Below are positions 16,031 through 24,702 of a DNA stretch of 47,171 bases, in pieces. The first letter of the stretch is position 1. Every line of letters starts with the position of its first letter. The translations under genes and the position numbers were made by a program. The notes below the pieces were generated by a model, which saw only the letters and a list, made by a program, of their open reading frames with translations, was not told where the DNA came from and ran no database searches. The DNA is from Candidatus Methanophaga sp. AG-394-G06. GTDB lineage: Archaea > Halobacteriota > Syntropharchaeia > Alkanophagales > Methanospirareceae. The stretch lies in the NCBI GenBank assembly GCA_009903405.1, contig PRCZ01000007.1:1-47171 (forward strand). Direction: 5' to 3'.

Positions 16031-17002
16031 ATGAAAGCGTTAGCATTATTATCCGGCGGTTTGGATTCGATATTGGCGACTAAGCTTGTCATAGATCAGG
16101 GAATAGAAGTCGTAGCATTGCAACTTATTTTGCCATTTACAGCGGAAAAGACGGACTATGCAGGTGCAGTAGCCAAGAGGTTTGAGATACCGATTATACA
16201 TGTAGAAGCAGGAGCCGAGTATTTGGAGATAATAAGAAACCCTAAGTATGGCTATGGCTCGGGAATGAACCCCTGTATAGACTGTCATAGTTACATGCTG
16301 CGCGAAGCGAAAAGGATCGCGGAAGAAATAGGTGCCGACTTCATCTTCACGGGCGATGTTCTCGGAGAAAGACCAATGAGCCAGCACAAGAAAGCATTAG
16401 AAATAGCGGATAGGGAAGCGGGATTAGAAGGTATGGTCTTGAGACCGCTATCAGCAAAACTATTGCCAAAAACTATTCCAGAGTGCGAAGGCTGGATAGA
16501 CCGTAGCAAGCTATTAGATATAAAGGGTAAAGGCAGAAAGGTTCAGATCGCACTCGCAACGAAGTTTAATCTGGACTATCCCTCGCCTGCTGGCGGTTGT
16601 CTCCTAACAAACAAGGAATTTGCATCGAAAGTCAAGGATTTATTCGCGCATAAGGAGACAGTAACAAAGATAGATCTCGCGTTACTTAAGATAGGCAGGC
16701 ATTTTAGGCTCGCTTCGTCTAAACTCATAGTGGGTAGGAATGAAGCGGAGAATAGGCTTCTATCCGTTTTGAAGCGTCCGGAAGATTATGTTTTTGAGGT
16801 GCCTGGTTACGGAAGCCCAACAACGATTTTAGAAGGTTCTAAGAACAAAGAAGCAATTGAACTCGCAGCACGGCTGACCGCGCGATATTCTGATGCTCGT
16901 GCCGAGGAAGAGGTGTTGGTGGAATACCGAGATGGGAAAAGGAAATGGCGATTAATTGTTCCGCCTTTTGATTCTGACTCTAAAAGCGTTTTACGACTTT
17001 AG
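16031..17002 (+). CDS. MnmA/ThiI-like PP-loop tRNA thiolase domain with NFACT-R-like C-terminus
   Basis: 323 residues. The N-terminal 215 residues carry the ATP-pyrophosphatase loop LLSGGLDSILA, a NPCIDCH cysteine pair near residue 82 and GGCLLT near residue 190, as in 2-thiouridine synthases that adenylate tRNA and pass sulfur through paired cysteines. Residues 220-323 (IGRHFRLASSKLIVGRNEAEN, PTTILEG) resemble the RNA-binding DUF814/NFACT-R module. The fusion suggests a tRNA or other RNA substrate; which nucleoside is modified cannot be read from sequence. The gene has a hairpin just before its ATG and a stem-loop just after its TAG. Another thiolase-type gene faces it. Confidence 0.8.
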   Translation: MKALALLSGGLDSILATKLVIDQGIEVVALQLILPFTAEKTDYAGAVAKRFEIPIIHVEAGAEYLEIIRNPKYGYGSGMNPCIDCHSYMLREAKRIAEEIGADFIFTGDVLGERPMSQHKKALEIADREAGLEGMVLRPLSAKLLPKTIPECEGWIDRSKLLDIKGKGRKVQIALATKFNLDYPSPAGGCLLTNKEFASKVKDLFAHKETVTKIDLALLKIGRHFRLASSKLIVGRNEAENRLLSVLKRPEDYVFEVPGYGSPTTILEGSKNKEAIELAARLTARYSDARAEEEVLVEYRDGKRKWRLIVPPFDSDSKSVLRL

Positions 17003-17030
17003 CTTAGCTGCCTTTGCATTGCTAAGCTAA
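16999..17030. terminator. stem-loop between convergent genes
   Basis: TTAGCTTAGC pairs perfectly with GCTAAGCTAA across a 12-base loop, starting in the stop codon of the PP-loop gene. A further GCTAAGC follows, then AAAAAGC. Position between convergent genes suggests a bidirectional termination or mRNA 3'-end structure. Archaeal terminators are usually T tracts, so this is a structural call only. Confidence 0.5.
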
Positions 17031-17079
17031 GCTAAGCAAAAAGCACACTTGCAAGTATTTAATGCTGCAGTATGTTCGC

Positions 17080-17988
17080 TCAGTTCATCATCCCTATTAT
17101 CTCGCAAGTCTTGCATATCCGTGATGCAGATGCTTCACCACATAGTTCACAGCGCAAAAGCTTTCGCTCTGTTTGCACCGCCGGCAAGAACTCAGACACT
17201 CTTGCATAGCCTCGCAACAATGAATATTTCGTCCCCGAATGCTTTCTCTCTAACTCGTTCAGCATACTCTTCACCGTGGAACGGAACGAAAGCGAAGCGT
17301 AAGGACAATGAATTGTATGTATCGGTATTCCAGCTACAAGCGCATACAGAGCAGCCTCCTTCTCATAAACGTCTCGTAACGGCTTAACTCGTGGAACGAA
17401 CTCCGCCCGACGTCCTTGCAACCGCCCTAAACGCTCAATATCGCCGCGTAGATAATTGATTAGAATCGTTTGCACTTCGTCGTCCAGATTATGGGCGGTT
17501 ACAACTTTCGTAGCGCCCATTTCCTTCGCCTTTACATCTAATATCCGCCGTCTCAGGACGCCACAGAACGTGCACGGCGCCTGGTCGAACCCTTTCGCCA
17601 CGATTTCGTCCAGTGTAAATCCAAACTCATGTGCGAAAGAATAAATAAAACAGTCGATTTCTAATTCCTTTGCCACCCTTTCCGCATTTCGTAGTGTTGC
17701 CGAACGGAATCCTTTTATGCCCTCATCCACGGCAATTGCAAAGAATTCTAAATCGTTTCGATCATGAAAAATCTTCTCCTTTAGCATATACAAAAGGGCT
17801 GAACTATCCTTCCCCCCGCTTAATGCTACTGCAATTCTATCTCCATACTCTATCATCAACTGCTTCCGCATCGCCTTTTTCACTTTCCGCTCTACAGCAG
17901 CAATAAAATGTGGTTCGCATAAGTGCAGCCCCGAATATCTCTGATATATTATTGCAGGGTTCGTGCATTTGCCTCTACTGCATCTCAT
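17080..17988 (-). CDS. TtuA/Ncs6-family tRNA 2-thiolation protein
   Basis: 302 residues with the complete TtuA/Ncs6 architecture: N-terminal zinc finger (CSRGKCTNPAI...LCEPHF), PP-loop VALSGGKDSSALLYML around residue 55, catalytic cysteine region APCTFCGVLRRR, TAHNLDDEVQT, and a C-terminal Cys4 zinc finger (CELCGEAS...CKTC). These enzymes thiolate uridine in tRNA (U34 or U54) using ATP and, in TtuA, an Fe-S cluster bound by three cysteines. Archaeal members use a ubiquitin-like SAMP protein as sulfur carrier; none is visible in the window. The start is the first Met and includes the N-terminal cysteines required by the family. It converges on the MnmA-like gene. Confidence 0.92.
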   Translation of the reverse strand: MRCSRGKCTNPAIIYQRYSGLHLCEPHFIAAVERKVKKAMRKQLMIEYGDRIAVALSGGKDSSALLYMLKEKIFHDRNDLEFFAIAVDEGIKGFRSATLRNAERVAKELEIDCFIYSFAHEFGFTLDEIVAKGFDQAPCTFCGVLRRRILDVKAKEMGATKVVTAHNLDDEVQTILINYLRGDIERLGRLQGRRAEFVPRVKPLRDVYEKEAALYALVAGIPIHTIHCPYASLSFRSTVKSMLNELERKHSGTKYSLLRGYARVSEFLPAVQTERKLLRCELCGEASASRICKTCEIIGMMN

Positions 17989-18170
17989 GATCTTTTCATA
18001 ACCTCAAGTTTCCGTCATACAATCGCGACCTACTCCCTTAACGTACATATAATATTAATTGTATCAGTTGTTATCAAACCCATTTTTCTGATCACCTTGT
18101 GACCTATTATATTCACTACTGGATATGACATAAAAGAATAGGTTTGTATGATTGTAAAATAGAAGCCAAA

Positions 18171-18182
18171 AGTATAATATAT
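18171..18182 (+). promoter_or_regulatory. TATA-like promoter of the ridA-yjjX operon
   Basis: AGTATAATATAT lies about 26-30 nt upstream of the ATG at 18207, the spacing expected for a leaderless archaeal transcript. It also argues against the longer ORF-track start at 18144, which lies upstream of this box. Confidence 0.5.
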
Positions 18183-18206
18183 GTTCCGATTTCCATTGTA
18201 TCTACA

Positions 18207-18680
18207 ATGAAGAAAAGAATAGCTCTCGTTTATGTGCTTTCGATGTTCGCCCTCACAGGGATAACTGGCTCTTTGGTACGCTCAGAGGAAAACCCAGCCA
18301 AAGAAGTCATTACAACGACTGATGCGCCTAAGGCTATCGGCCCGTATAGTCAGGCTATAAGGGTAGGGAACATGCTCTTCTGTTCGGGCCAGATCCCGAT
18401 CAATCCCGAGACAGGCGAGATAATTTATGATGGCACAATAGAAACGCAGACGCAGCAGGTGCTTGACAATCTCGGTGCCGTGCTCAAGGAAGCTGGTATG
18501 GACTACACAGACGTGGTCAATGTCACAGTATTCATAGCTGACATGGACAACTTCGACCGAATAAACAAGGTATATGCAGGATACTTCAAGGATCGCCCAC
18601 CGGCACGCTGTGCGGTAGAAGTGGCGCGGCTGCCAAAGGAAGTCGGTATCGAAATCGCGTTAATCGCGATTGAGACGTAA
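18207..18680 (+). CDS. ridA: RidA/YjgF-family protein with N-terminal signal peptide
   Basis: From ATG 18207 the product is 157 residues: [18 protein letters not shown] begins a signal sequence (positive n-region, 15-residue hydrophobic core), followed by a normal RidA domain: [32 protein letters not shown], and the [13 protein letters not shown] motif carrying the arginine that binds the substrate carboxylate in enamine/imine deaminases. RidA usually acts in the cytosol on 2-aminoacrylate released by PLP enzymes; an exported form is uncommon. No lipobox cysteine is visible, so the protein would be released or remain anchored by the uncleaved helix. The ORF-track start at 18144 adds residues before the TATA-like element and is less likely. 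The gene is followed after 7 bp by a yjjX-type gene. Confidence 0.85.
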   Translation: MKKRIALVYVLSMFALTGITGSLVRSEENPAKEVITTTDAPKAIGPYSQAIRVGNMLFCSGQIPINPETGEIIYDGTIETQTQQVLDNLGAVLKEAGMDYTDVVNVTVFIADMDNFDRINKVYAGYFKDRPPARCAVEVARLPKEVGIEIALIAIET

Positions 18681-18687
18681 TCAATAA

Positions 18688-19254
18688 ATGAAAGTGCTAG
18701 TCGGATCTCGGAACCCAGTGAAAGTGGCAGCGACAGCGGAGGCATTCTCCAAATATTTCGATACCGTTGATGTAGTGGGTATCAGTGTGAATAGTAACGT
18801 CCCCAATCAGCCAGTCGACACAGAAACCTTTGTGGGAGCAAAGAATAGAGCGTTTGAATTGAGTATGATAAACGAAGCGCGTAATTTCGGTGCCGAGTTC
18901 TTTGTCGGTATCGAAGGCGGGATAAAGAAATTATATGACCGGTGGTTCACTTTTGGCGTGATGTGTATCATGGACAATACTGAGCGAGTGGGTTATGGGA
19001 CCGCCCCTTTCTTTGAATTACCCGCGCATATCACCAAAGAGCTTTTAAATGGTGTCGAACTCGGCGATGTGATGGATACTTTGATTGGTGAACGGAATAC
19101 AAAAGAGAGACAGGGCGCTGTTGGGCATTTCACTAACGGCGTCATGGACAGGAAAGCGTATTATGTAGCGGGTTTAGTGGTTGCTTTGATCCCGTTTTTG
19201 AATCCCGATTTGTATTTCGAGTCAATCAAAAACCACGAGATTTCACAACCTTAA
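18688..19254 (+). CDS. yjjX: inosine/xanthosine triphosphatase (YjjX/NTPase I-T family)
   Basis: 188 residues. The N-terminus VLVGSRNPVKVAATAEAF and the central FFVGIEGGI with surrounding acidic residues match the ITPase-like fold that hydrolyses ITP and XTP, keeping deaminated purines out of nucleic acids; LPAHITKELLNGVELGD and the late GAVGHFTNGVMDR are family-typical. It starts 7 bp after ridA, so both probably form one damage-control operon. The protein has no signal sequence and should act in the cytosol, unlike its exported neighbour. A shared regulation is implied by spacing only. Confidence 0.88.
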   Translation: MKVLVGSRNPVKVAATAEAFSKYFDTVDVVGISVNSNVPNQPVDTETFVGAKNRAFELSMINEARNFGAEFFVGIEGGIKKLYDRWFTFGVMCIMDNTERVGYGTAPFFELPAHITKELLNGVELGDVMDTLIGERNTKERQGAVGHFTNGVMDRKAYYVAGLVVALIPFLNPDLYFESIKNHEISQP

Positions 19255-19268
19255 CACAACACTATAAT

Positions 19269-19355
19269 TTTTCTTTTTTACAAAAAGAAAATTTAGCCTG
19301 TGCTAAAAGAAAAACAAATAAGTTCTTTTGGTAAAGCTTTTCTTTCTAAGAAAAG
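19269..19355. repeat. two T/A-rich hairpins between convergent genes
   Basis: TTTTCTTTTT-TAC-AAAAAGAAAA (19269-19291) and CTTTTCTT-TCT-AAGAAAAG (19337-19355) are perfect stems. The first repeats the stem found just before 16031. They separate yjjX from the convergent DUF1015 gene and may terminate both. The remaining bases show an AATCTGTGTAATCTTGTGG string shared in wording with the 3.1 kb intergenic space. Confidence 0.55.
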
Positions 19356-19384
19356 GTTTGTGGAAATCTGTGTAATCTTGTGGT

Positions 19385-20695
19385 TTAAACCAACTTCCCG
19401 AACCGGCGCATCACAACACCCTCGGCGACCTTAGGCAGGAATAGCGTTGACTTCTGCGGGAACACCTTCTTCTCTACTTCTGTTTTATATTCCACATCTG
19501 CGATACGCAGCGGTTTAAGGAAAAATGCAACCTGATAAGCGCCCGTATCCACATTTGCCATTGCATCTTCCGGACTGGCGGTAAAAAGGATGTCCTCGGG
19601 CTTGCCAATAAGCGTTGGATTGATAAGCCATTCATGCAGGCTTATTACGTCCAGTCCAATTCGCTCGTCTCGCGCCTCCGCCAACTTCCTTATCCGGTCA
19701 GGATCAGCACGCAGCAAATAGAATTTCTCACCGTCATACATGCCCAACCGGACGTCATCATTGCAGCATTCACGGAGTTTCGTATTGATTGCGATCATTG
19801 CATCCGCGCAGTTACGCACATCATAGTCTTCAACAACAAAATTAGCACGTATTCGCATCCATAAATCCTCCTTGTGACACCTTTTTACACATCTGTGCCA
19901 GGGCAGCAATACAAGCGCTCTATCGCCTCCTTCTAAGAGCATCATCAACGTATAGTCTTCCATTCGATCTCTACTCAACTGATAAGATGCTGTATATCTG
20001 TGATGCCCATCGAGGATCATAACTCTTCTGTCGGTCATCAGCCGCATAATCTTATCTATAAGCGCTTCATCTGAAACTTCCCAGAGCAAGTGGCGTGCAC
20101 CGTCTAATACAACATCTATAATTGGCTCGTTCCGCGCATCTATCTTCAAATCCGGCCTGTGGAAGCCCAGATAATCCTCGAATATGTTGTTTAGCTCATG
20201 TCCCGGCATGTTGTATTCCGCAATTATAGGCGAGAAATTCATACCACATTCTTTCATCAGATGGTATCGCTCCTGCGTGCTCGACTCGAATGTCTTTTCG
20301 TGCCCCAACACATTGTGTTCATTGAGCTTCTCTACTTTCATCAGTGCAACTAATCCAAAAGCGAAATAGGTATCTTTTCGGGCTTCTTCCTGGATTTGTT
20401 CCGTAATCGCTTCTGATAGTCGGTATCTGATCCCATAGATGTAGAAGGAGCTCTTTTTTGTCTCTATTAATGTCCCATCGCGGAAAAAACGAGTGAGATT
20501 CTGTTTCGCATAATCGACAAAATCTTCCTCCTCCACTCCCGCCCTTCTCGTGGTGAAATGGATCACATTGTTTCGCTTCGCGGAATAATTGTCGTACCCT
20601 GATGCATCTACGGTATCGTAAACCGGGCAAACAAGTTCAGCACGGTTATCCAGTTTCGGGTTCAGTATTGTCGCCTTAAAGGATTTGAGTTGCAT
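19385..20695 (-). CDS. DUF1015 family protein (SerC-associated type), unknown function
   Basis: About 436 residues from the methionine at 20695 (MQLKSFKATILNPKL, the usual DUF1015 beginning); the ORF-track start adds six residues. The diagnostic motif is ILDGHHRYTASYQL near the middle. Other conserved parts are CPVYDTVDASGY near the N-terminus and GAYQVAFFLKPL with KSTLFLPKVAEGVVMRRFG at the end. DUF1015 proteins are widespread in bacteria and archaea, often near serine metabolism genes, and lack an experimentally settled reaction; the HHR motif recalls nucleotide- or nuclease-type active sites but that is speculative. It is cytosolic and transcribed divergently from the HisA/HisF-related gene with about 100 bp between. 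Confidence 0.85.
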   Translation of the reverse strand: MQLKSFKATILNPKLDNRAELVCPVYDTVDASGYDNYSAKRNNVIHFTTRRAGVEEEDFVDYAKQNLTRFFRDGTLIETKKSSFYIYGIRYRLSEAITEQIQEEARKDTYFAFGLVALMKVEKLNEHNVLGHEKTFESSTQERYHLMKECGMNFSPIIAEYNMPGHELNNIFEDYLGFHRPDLKIDARNEPIIDVVLDGARHLLWEVSDEALIDKIMRLMTDRRVMILDGHHRYTASYQLSRDRMEDYTLMMLLEGGDRALVLLPWHRCVKRCHKEDLWMRIRANFVVEDYDVRNCADAMIAINTKLRECCNDDVRLGMYDGEKFYLLRADPDRIRKLAEARDERIGLDVISLHEWLINPTLIGKPEDILFTASPEDAMANVDTGAYQVAFFLKPLRIADVEYKTEVEKKVFPQKSTLFLPKVAEGVVMRRFGKLV

Positions 20696-20773
20696 GATCC
20701 TATGTATACCCAATATTTTTTATTTACCTTTCAACGGTTTTGTTGCCTTATTAATTTAGCATCACTAACTAAT

Positions 20774-20785
20774 ACAATATATATC
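20774..20785 (+). promoter_or_regulatory. TATA-like promoter of the HisA/HisF-related gene
   Basis: ACAATATATATC lies about 22-27 nt before the ATG at 20802, consistent with a leaderless transcript. No ribosome-binding sequence is present before the ATG, which agrees. Confidence 0.45.
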
Positions 20786-20801
20786 GCATATACCGAAAAA
20801 A

Positions 20802-21518
20802 ATGGACTTCCGATTGATCTTTGTAATGGACTTGCTTGATGGCGTGGTAGTGCATGCGAAGCGAGGCGAGCGTGAGAAATACGTGCCGATTCACCGTTTC
20901 AGCTCTATCGTTACGTCGTCAGATCCTGCTCGTGTGATAGAAACGATAAAGCCCAAGGAAGTTTATATCGCTGACCTCAACAGACTCATGAGCACAGGCA
21001 ATAACAGACCGATTTTGAAAGATCTAAGAACTCGAAACCGGGATTTGAGGATTATGCTGGATTATGGAGTAAAAGGTATGGAAGACCTGAAAGAAGCTAT
21101 TGACGCGGAAATGGCCGATAAGTTCGTTTTAGGTACGGAAACCATATCCATTGAGCTATTAGAGGAAGCATCTAAGAGCGATATTATAAATGATATATGT
21201 ATAAGCCTTGACCTCTTCAATAACGAAGTGCTGACAAGCGATACAAGGATGAAGATAGACCCTCTGCGGTTAATAGAAGAGCTGAACAAATTCCCCGTTC
21301 GGGACGTGATAGTGCTGGAACTGAACAGGGTAGGCACGAAAAGCGGAATAGATTTTGAGTTCCTCGCTCGTGCAGTTGAACTCTCGGAACATGAGATTCT
21401 ATGCGGCGGCGGCGTGCGGAATTGCGAAGACGTACATAAAATGGCGGCGATCGGTGTAAAGGGCGCACTGGTCGCTACTGCGGTACATGATGGAGGTATT
21501 CCGTCATTTGAAGTATAA
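20802..21518 (+). CDS. HisA/HisF-related (beta/alpha)8 protein of methanogens and methylotrophs
   Basis: 238 residues with a HisA-like barrel: FVMDLLDGVVVHAKRGER at the start, VYIADLNRLM in the first half, DYGVKGMEDLKEAI, and the phosphate-binding ILCGGGVRNCEDVHKM plus GVKGALVATAVHDG near the end. It belongs to the HisA/HisF-related family found mainly in methanogens and methylotrophs, distinct from true HisA, whose catalytic context it lacks. In methylotrophs such genes sit near tetrahydromethanopterin/methanofuran functions, so a role in C1-cofactor synthesis is plausible but not shown. The window has no other his genes, against a histidine role. It has its own TATA-like element and stands alone. 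Confidence 0.78.
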   Translation: MDFRLIFVMDLLDGVVVHAKRGEREKYVPIHRFSSIVTSSDPARVIETIKPKEVYIADLNRLMSTGNNRPILKDLRTRNRDLRIMLDYGVKGMEDLKEAIDAEMADKFVLGTETISIELLEEASKSDIINDICISLDLFNNEVLTSDTRMKIDPLRLIEELNKFPVRDVIVLELNRVGTKSGIDFEFLARAVELSEHEILCGGGVRNCEDVHKMAAIGVKGALVATAVHDGGIPSFEV

Positions 21519-21647
21519 ACGTAATCGCTCAATATTAACACAGTTGGAAATTGGTTTTTAATACTAGAATATCAACGACAAAACTTGTTTTGCCTTCTCT
21601 CCATCCTTAAAGTGCACCTTTTTAACGCTATAAATTTATTATTGAAA

Positions 21648-22790
21648 TCAGGGGCAATACGGCATATCCGACGAGTTAGACATATTAGACGTAGATGTTG
21701 ATCTTGCATCATCTATTTTTATAACCTGAGAAACATTGAACCGCCCAAAATAATCCTCAGAAATTCTTGTCTCAGTTGTTCTTGCACCTACATGAATAGA
21801 GTCATTGAACGAAGTTTCAAACGCCATTGACGACTTAGTCGCAGTTGTATCATCCTTCATAGTGGCGGCATTGCTTATCTTCTTATGTATCGCAGTGCCT
21901 GCCTTTTTGTCCTTACTGCAGATGCTCTGCATCCAGTTAGAAGAGAAGTTCACACTGAAACCGTCCGAGAAGTTAAATGTAGTGGGCTGGTATTCCGCTT
22001 CTGTGCTCTTATTCAGTCGTTGTGAGTTAAAATCAGTGTCAGAGGAATAGATTCCGCTTCCATGCTCTACGACCTGGATATGACCGTAAGCGAGTTCATT
22101 ATCCACCATCACATAGCCCTCTCCGTCCACACTTTCTGATATTTTCCTCTGTCTGCAATCGTATACGTTTAGCGTGCCGTCCTCGGTCCTAACATCTAAG
22201 ACGTAGATTGTCTCATTACCTACTTTTACCGTTGCCGTTTCATTATTGGCAGCCAATATTACTTCGGCAGAGTGCCAATCGATAGAAATGTTGATGATCC
22301 TATCGTCATCGGATTTGGTAATGGTTGCATTCTCGGCCCAATAAAGGTTAATATCAGGATTATCAACGAGGAACTGTATCAGATTCTCGCTATCGTTTCC
22401 CGGAACACGGCTCCAGTTGAAAAGATACTGGCACTCTTCTTTTGCGGCCCAAAATATCTTGAACTCGCCGATGTAATCTTCTGATGTCGTTACGTCCTTT
22501 GATACCGCACCTATGTGTGCCGCACCCTGGAAAGAAGACGCAAATTCCATAGATGTGCCATATTCGCCCGTTTTCGTTTTCGTTTCGTCCTTGATGTATG
22601 TGGCATCCTTTATGCCTGCCGATTATCCCGCATCGAGAAATGCTAGGGTATGTAACGGGCTTATATCGCAGAAAGCCAGCCCTTTCCAGCGGCATCGCAC
22701 AGAAAGAGACGGTCATTCTTCTCCCTCACTATCTCAGACTTCGATATAAGTTCCTTTGTTATCGCCTCCTTTCAATTTCGCGATTAGCTG
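21648..22790 (-). pseudogene. decayed secreted repeat protein
   Basis: The longest intact frame (21648-22550, 300 residues) begins mid-domain. It contains two related modules, FASSFQGAAHIGAVSKD-TSEDYIGEF and FETSFNDSIHVGARTTE-ISEDYFGRF, rich in Asn/Ser/Thr as in exported archaeal proteins. Upstream on the same strand the pattern continues through stops and frame changes: AGIKDATYIKDETKTKTGEY after a TAA, LAFCDISPLHTLAFLDAG before it, and EDVVQLIAKLKGGDNKG in another frame. There is no signal peptide at the ORF-track start. I interpret it as the 3' part of a larger surface protein gene that has lost its 5' region. Family not recognised. Confidence 0.55.
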
Positions 22791-23021
22791 CACGACATCC
22801 TCTGCCATCTGCTCTACAACCACTCCGGTCAAGTCAAGTCAATTCATTTTCATATGAATTTTTATGCAACGAATTCACCACACGAAAAGAAGAGATGATG
22901 GCTTTGTCCCCTGTTGCTCTTGCAAGCCTGCTCACATCACAAAAGCCCACAAAGCACCGTGCTGCTCATTTTCTTATTTCGCCTCTTATTTTTTAGGTCA
23001 ACGCTCACACCGGAAGCTTAA
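22791..23021. other. gap with only fragmentary coding traces
   Basis: Minus-strand reading gives a short protein-like stretch (FVGFCDVSRLARATGDKA, SSFRVVNSLHKN) that ends at a TGA near 22832 and has no clear start. I see no intact gene or RNA here; it is probably debris of the same decayed region. Confidence 0.3.
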
Positions 23022-23181
23022 TCATTCAAACCTCTCTATCAAGTCATCATCAGTGTAAATATCTTCCTCCTCGCTTTTCAAGATTTACATCCAAAGGCGG
23101 GGTCTGACTATGGATATTAACTTCCGAAATCTGTATTTTCCCGCCATCATAAATGGTTTCCACGGATAACAGACGATTCAT
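23022..23181 (-). pseudogene. small gene with strong ribosome-binding site, frameshifted
   Basis: ATG at 23181 is preceded by AAGGAGGAGATATTC, an excellent ribosome-binding site. The frame encodes MNRLLSVETIYDGGKIQI and continues to LDVNLEKRGGRYLH before TGA at 23050. Shifting one base near the AAAAGCG tract restores SEEEDIYTDDDLIERFE and a TGA at 23022, which looks like the natural acidic end. The N-terminal pattern recalls small beta-rich antitoxin-like proteins, but I cannot assign it. A sequencing error in the short A tract would make it an intact gene of about 52 residues. Confidence 0.4.
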
Positions 23182-23492
23182 GAATATCTCCTCCTTTGGT
23201 GGCCATCCCTAAAGTATCAGGAACTAGTATATTTACCGTGTGCGCGAGACGATAGAAAAGGGAAAGAAGAAGAAAGTAAATTGTACACCGCATTACGCGG
23301 CGATACATAAAGTCAGAAAAAAAGGTGAACGGCGATTTGAATACGCTGCACGGTTATGACTTATGTAGCGGATGCCCGAGTTTCTGATATTTAAGAGAAA
23401 GATTATTTATTTTTGTAACGCTTTTAAAGCTTTTTGAAAGAGATGTTTTTTATAGAAGTTCACCGTTTAAACAAAAGAGGGGGCACAAAAGA

Positions 23493-24686
23493 ATGAGGGA
23501 TGTAGCGATAATAGGAATTGGACATACTAAGTTTGGGCGCGCATCGAAAGCGTCACTTGAATTGTTCTCTGAGTCGGTATTGCAAGCAATTGACGATGCA
23601 GGCGTGGAATTAAAGGACATAGAAGCTCTATTCCAGGGCGCTGCACTCGCAGGCTTTGAAGAAGGGCAGGTAATGTCTGCGGCATTTTCTGCCGCTGACC
23701 TCAACTTAGGGCCGATACCTGCAACGCGATATGAAGGTGCATGCGCATCCGCATCAATTGCGATACGAGATGCCGCCATGTGGGTCGGTTCCGGGGAATA
23801 TGATATGGTTATTGCAGGCGGCATGGAGAAAGCACTGACAATGGGTACGCTATTTGCAACACGGACTTTCGCGATGGCATGTCACGCGCCAACAGAAGGG
23901 CCTGTGGGACTCACGTTCCCGGCAGTGTTCGCAATGGCGGCAATGCGGTATGCCAAGAATTATGACATACCATTAGAGAAACTGCGAGAGAAAATGGCGC
24001 ACGTTTCGATAAAGAATCACAAGCATGGCGCTTTAAACCCGTTGGCGCAGTTTTATAAGAAGTTAGGTGCTTTGAAGCTAGAAGAAGTAATAGACTCGAA
24101 GATGGTAGCAGACCCGCTGTCGCTTCTGGATTGCTGTCCCTTCTCCGATGGTGCATCTGCACTTGTGCTCTGCGCCGCCGAGGAAGCGCGGAAATATACT
24201 GATGAGCCTGTTTATATCTTGGGTACCGGACAGGGCTCAGGAGGTCCGTTATCCAAGATGGAAGACCTAACAAAGCCCGTTTCTCGCATAAGTTCTGCGA
24301 AGGCCGCATTTAAACAAGCAGGACTCACACCAAAAGATATAGACCTCGTAGAAGTTCACGATTGTTTTACTATTGCTGAACTGATCGCACTCGAGTGTAT
24401 GGGCTTCTTTGATTGGGGCGAAGCAGCAGATGCAGTCGAAGAAGGGCAAACGGAGCTTGGCGGTAAAATACCCGTTAACATGTCTGGCGGATTAATAGGT
24501 AAAGGGCATCCGATAGGCGCAACCGGGGCGTCTCAGATTTACTGGATCATTAAGCAGATGCGGGGCGAAGCAGCAAAAGGGAATCAAATTGACCCTGTTC
24601 CTGAGTATGGCATGACCGATACACTTGGTGGTGACTTCGGGACATTATGTCATATTATACTCGGAAGGTCGAAGCGAAAGAAATAA
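23493..24686 (+). CDS. thiolase family protein (acetyl-CoA C-acetyltransferase type)
   Basis: 397 residues of the archaeal/SCPx-type thiolase group. The nucleophilic cysteine is in YEGACASASIA (Cys84), a catalytic histidine in VEVHDCFTIAE, and the C-terminal GKGHPIGATG loop supplies the second histidine; the final Cys of mitochondrial thiolases is replaced, as usual in this group. Thiolases join or cleave acetyl-CoA and acyl-CoA. A DUF35 protein follows after 16 bp, as in archaea where DUF35 bridges thiolase and HMG-CoA synthase for mevalonate synthesis, but no HMG-CoA synthase is here; instead a 3-hydroxyacyl-CoA dehydrogenase completes the operon. A GAGGGGG ribosome-binding sequence precedes the ATG. 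A beta-oxidation-like or acetoacetyl-CoA reducing module is therefore the better inference. Confidence 0.9.
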   Translation: MRDVAIIGIGHTKFGRASKASLELFSESVLQAIDDAGVELKDIEALFQGAALAGFEEGQVMSAAFSAADLNLGPIPATRYEGACASASIAIRDAAMWVGSGEYDMVIAGGMEKALTMGTLFATRTFAMACHAPTEGPVGLTFPAVFAMAAMRYAKNYDIPLEKLREKMAHVSIKNHKHGALNPLAQFYKKLGALKLEEVIDSKMVADPLSLLDCCPFSDGASALVLCAAEEARKYTDEPVYILGTGQGSGGPLSKMEDLTKPVSRISSAKAAFKQAGLTPKDIDLVEVHDCFTIAELIALECMGFFDWGEAADAVEEGQTELGGKIPVNMSGGLIGKGHPIGATGASQIYWIIKQMRGEAAKGNQIDPVPEYGMTDTLGGDFGTLCHIILGRSKRKK

Positions 24687-24702
24687 TAAAGGGTGATAAA
24701 AA

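Noticed and set aside
20802-21518. True HisA (histidine biosynthesis)
   Set aside because: Catalytic context of HisA is not conserved, length and motifs fit the methanogen HisA/HisF-related family, and no other his genes are nearby.
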